Positions 5,977 to 7,866 of a stretch of 7,866 nucleotides of DNA are shown in pieces; the stretch's first letter is position 1, and each line of letters begins with the position of its first letter. The notes beneath the pieces were generated by a model, which saw only the letters and a list, made by a program, of their open reading frames with translations, ran no database searches and had not been told where the DNA came from. Source of the stretch: Candidatus Uhrbacteria bacterium. GTDB lineage: Bacteria; Patescibacteriota; Patescibacteriia; 2-12-FULL-60-25. The stretch covers positions 1-7,866 of the forward strand of contig SICT01000049.1 of NCBI GenBank assembly GCA_009691315.1. Reading direction: 5' to 3'. Both the position numbers and the translations under genes were made by a program.

Positions 5977-7866
5977 ATGTATAAGAAATCCAGTGGGTTT
6001 TTGATTGCGCTCGTGCTTGTCACGAGTTTTTTGCCATCTGTTGTTTTTGCGGCTCGGGGGACTCAGCAAACGCCGAAACTCATGAATTTTTTTATTGGCT
6101 ATTTGATCACGGATGAAGATGTGCAAAATTTGGCCAAGTGGGACATTGTGGTGTTGGATATGGATCAGCAATTTCAATTTCCGGAAAAAGTGCGGGCGTT
6201 GAGGCGGTTGAATCCTGATCTCAAAATTTTGGCGTATGTGAGTGCGAGTGAAATTGCGGATGCACGTTTTGTGGGAGATCAGACATCGCCCGGCTATAAA
6301 CTGGCCCAATCCATTCCGGAAAGTTGGTTCATGCATCATCCGGATGGCAGTCGGGCAAATTGGTGGCCACAGACTTCGTTACTGAATGCGACGGATCTCG
6401 GGCCGACCTTTAACGGTCAGCGTTGGAATACGTTTCTTGGGCCGTTCATTCAAGAAAATTTGATGAGTTCTGGATTGTGGGATGGGGTGTTTCTGGATGC
6501 GGCATACGGTGATCTGACCACAACCTTTGGTCCGAATCTTGATCCAGATTTGAATGGTCTGGTCAATCCGGCCAAGCAAACTGATCAAGCCTGGCAAGAG
6601 GGAATGAAAAAGTTGATGAGAAATGTGCGTAGTGCGATTGGTTCTGACAAGCTTATTTTGAATAACAGTAGTTCCATTTATGCCTCACTGACGAATGGAA
6701 CATTGTTTGAAAATTTTCCGCGTTATGGTTGGGTGTGGCCGTTTATTGATTTTCGTGCGAGTTACGGGCGAAATGTTTCGCCGAAGATTACCGCGATCAA
6801 CACCAATACAAATGATCAGGTGAATCCGACACGCTATCAAACCATGCGCTATGGCTTGGCAAGCACGCTCTTGGTCAACGGTTATTATTCCTTTGATGCT
6901 GGGCCAAGTAACCATCATCAGACGTGGTGGTATGATGAATATAATGTGGCGCTTGGTGACCCTCGATCAGAGGCGACGGTTGTCAAAGGTTCTCCGCTTC
7001 AAATCACCCCGGCCGTGTGGCAGCGTAGTTATGATAAGGGTTTGGTACTCGTGAATAGTACAAAGTTGCCGCAAACGATTTCTCTTCCTGGAGAGTTTGA
7101 GCGGTTAACCGGTGAACAAGATCCTGTGACCAATAATGGAGCGGTGATTGCTCAGGCGACGATTCCGCCTGAAGATGGTTTGATTCTTCTTCGTCGCGCC
7201 AATTCTTTTTCTATTCGCGGAGCGGCTTATGCGAATGGAACATTTTTTCAGGTCTATCACGCCGATGGATCGCGCGCACGTAATGGATTTTTTGCGAGTC
7301 GGTCAGACGTGACAGGAGGGGCCACGGTCCTGACGGAGGATCTCGACCGTGATGGAAAAGAGGACGTGGTGATAACCGCGCAAGGAAAAGTGACCGTTCG
7401 TTTGAGTGCGCGTGGTTCGAACAGTTTTTATCCGTATGGAAAAAATTATGATGGTGATCTCCATGTCACTATCAGACGTTCTCCAGATCCGACCAGCAAA
7501 AAATTTGATCCATTTGAGCTCGTGTTAACTCCTCTCAGCCAGATCCCTGCAAGAATTCTCGTGACAGATTTAAAAGGCGCGGTGCGTCAGAGTTTTCTTG
7601 CCTATCGGAAAGAATTTACCGGTGGTGCCACGGTTTCGACGGGGGATTTAGATGGCGATGGAACGGAAGAGATTGTCACTGGCGCGGGAAGCGGGGGAGG
7701 GCCACATGTGCGTTTGTTTACGCGTGAAGGTAGATTATGGGGCGGAAGTTTTTTCGCTTTTGATCCGCATGAAACAGGAGGAGTCCATCTGGCGGTTGGG
7801 GATCTGGATGGAGATGGACGGGAAGAAATTGTCGTTGGTTCGGGCAAAGGAACACTGCCGCGCATT
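5977..7866 (+). CDS. Secreted putative glycoside hydrolase-like protein with FG-GAP repeats (3' end outside window)
   Basis: The frame stays open for 630 codons to the window edge. Residues 1-25 form a signal peptide: K-K after the start, a hydrophobic core at about 8-19, and V-F-A before a likely cleavage at 25/26. Residues about 36-340 resemble bacterial putative glycoside hydrolases with a TIM-barrel (the GHL15-type group, or GH114-like). W-D-I-V-V-L-D (55-61), L-A-Y-V-S-A-S-E (85-92), D-G-V-F-L-D (169-174), L-I-L-N-N and L-F-E-N-F (243-247) sit at strand ends, with D174 and E245 as candidate catalytic acids. A beta domain follows to about 407, ending D-G-L-I-L-L. FG-GAP/VCBS calcium loops D-x-D-x-D-G then start at 455, 557 and 609. 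The protein is probably cell-surface or secreted and may cut or bind a polysaccharide. The family-level call is from memory of sequence patterns. Substrate and activity are unknown. ATG 5977 is chosen because it places the signal peptide correctly. Confidence 0.85.
   Translation, partial: MYKKSSGFLIALVLVTSFLPSVVFAARGTQQTPKLMNFFIGYLITDEDVQNLAKWDIVVLDMDQQFQFPEKVRALRRLNPDLKILAYVSASEIADARFVGDQTSPGYKLAQSIPESWFMHHPDGSRANWWPQTSLLNATDLGPTFNGQRWNTFLGPFIQENLMSSGLWDGVFLDAAYGDLTTTFGPNLDPDLNGLVNPAKQTDQAWQEGMKKLMRNVRSAIGSDKLILNNSSSIYASLTNGTLFENFPRYGWVWPFIDFRASYGRNVSPKITAINTNTNDQVNPTRYQTMRYGLASTLLVNGYYSFDAGPSNHHQTWWYDEYNVALGDPRSEATVVKGSPLQITPAVWQRSYDKGLVLVNSTKLPQTISLPGEFERLTGEQDPVTNNGAVIAQATIPPEDGLILLRRANSFSIRGAAYANGTFFQVYHADGSRARNGFFASRSDVTGGATVLTEDLDRDGKEDVVITAQGKVTVRLSARGSNSFYPYGKNYDGDLHVTIRRSPDPTSKKFDPFELVLTPLSQIPARILVTDLKGAVRQSFLAYRKEFTGGATVSTGDLDGDGTEEIVTGAGSGGGPHVRLFTREGRLWGGSFFAFDPHETGGVHLAVGDLDGDGREEIVVGSGKGTLPRI
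7315..7866 (+). repeat. FG-GAP/VCBS protein repeats of about 51-52 residues, one degenerate
   Basis: Within the secreted protein, the G-G-x-x-V/L...D-L-D-x-D-G unit recurs with G-G at residues 447, 549 and 601. The 102-residue first interval equals two units. The missing copy is still traceable at about 495-518, where S-P-D-P-T-S-K-K-F-D-P-F-E-L-V replaces the calcium loop. Copies keep the alternating pattern of a loop, then E/D-I-V-x-G, then a strand like P-H-V-R-L-F, as in beta-propeller blades. The array runs out of the window, so the total number of blades is unknown. Confidence 0.75.

Noticed and set aside
5929..6339. A 136-codon minus-strand frame across the start of the secreted-protein gene
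   Set aside because: It is antisense to a convincing signal peptide and barrel start, gives a low-complexity basic protein, and would run through the promoter of that gene.
7602..7865. A minus-strand frame with repeated P-S-P-S-R-S motifs
   Set aside because: The repetition is simply the reverse reading of the D-L-D-G-D-G calcium-loop codons on the + strand.
1..7866. tRNA or rRNA genes, CRISPR array, riboswitch, insertion sequence, toxin-antitoxin pair
   Set aside because: I looked on both strands and saw no regularly spaced DNA repeats, cloverleaf-like sequence, transposase or paired small genes. Short or diverged elements could be missed by eye.

Overview
The window is a piece of a bacterial chromosome, probably from the Candidate Phyla Radiation (Patescibacteria, perhaps an Uhrbacteria- or Magasanikbacteria-like lineage). 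This assignment is an inference. It rests on the secreted glycosidase-like protein with FG-GAP repeats, on very tight and overlapping gene packing, and on start codons without Shine-Dalgarno sequences. No rRNA or other phylogenetic marker was compared.

Left part (1-5410, + strand): five tightly packed genes that look like one transcription unit. They are the 3' end of a type I signal peptidase (lepB), histidyl-tRNA synthetase (hisS), an O-antigen ligase/polymerase-like polytopic membrane protein, and two GT4-type glycosyltransferases. The gaps are 25 and 4 nt, followed by overlaps of 8 and 23 nt. Two housekeeping genes therefore run directly into a small cell-surface polysaccharide module. 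The two glycosyltransferases would build a glycan in the cytoplasm, and the membrane protein would polymerise or transfer it outside.

Middle (5411-5976): a non-coding spacer holds a strong 16-bp hairpin just past the last glycosyltransferase. A separate small intrinsic terminator faces the other way. It ends a 108-codon minus-strand gene of unknown function, the only gene here with a strong Shine-Dalgarno sequence. A 125-bp divergent intergenic region separates that gene from the next and carries a candidate promoter for each direction.

Right part (5977-7866, + strand, open at the window end): a secreted protein of at least 630 residues. It has a signal peptide, a putative glycoside-hydrolase-like barrel with a C-terminal beta domain, and then FG-GAP/VCBS-type calcium-loop repeats. 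Its promoter candidate lies so close to the ATG that the mRNA would be nearly leaderless.

No tRNA, rRNA, CRISPR array, insertion sequence or transposase gene was recognised. I see no clear previously undescribed multi-gene system. The least explained parts are the small minus-strand gene with its own control signals and the nearby hairpin.
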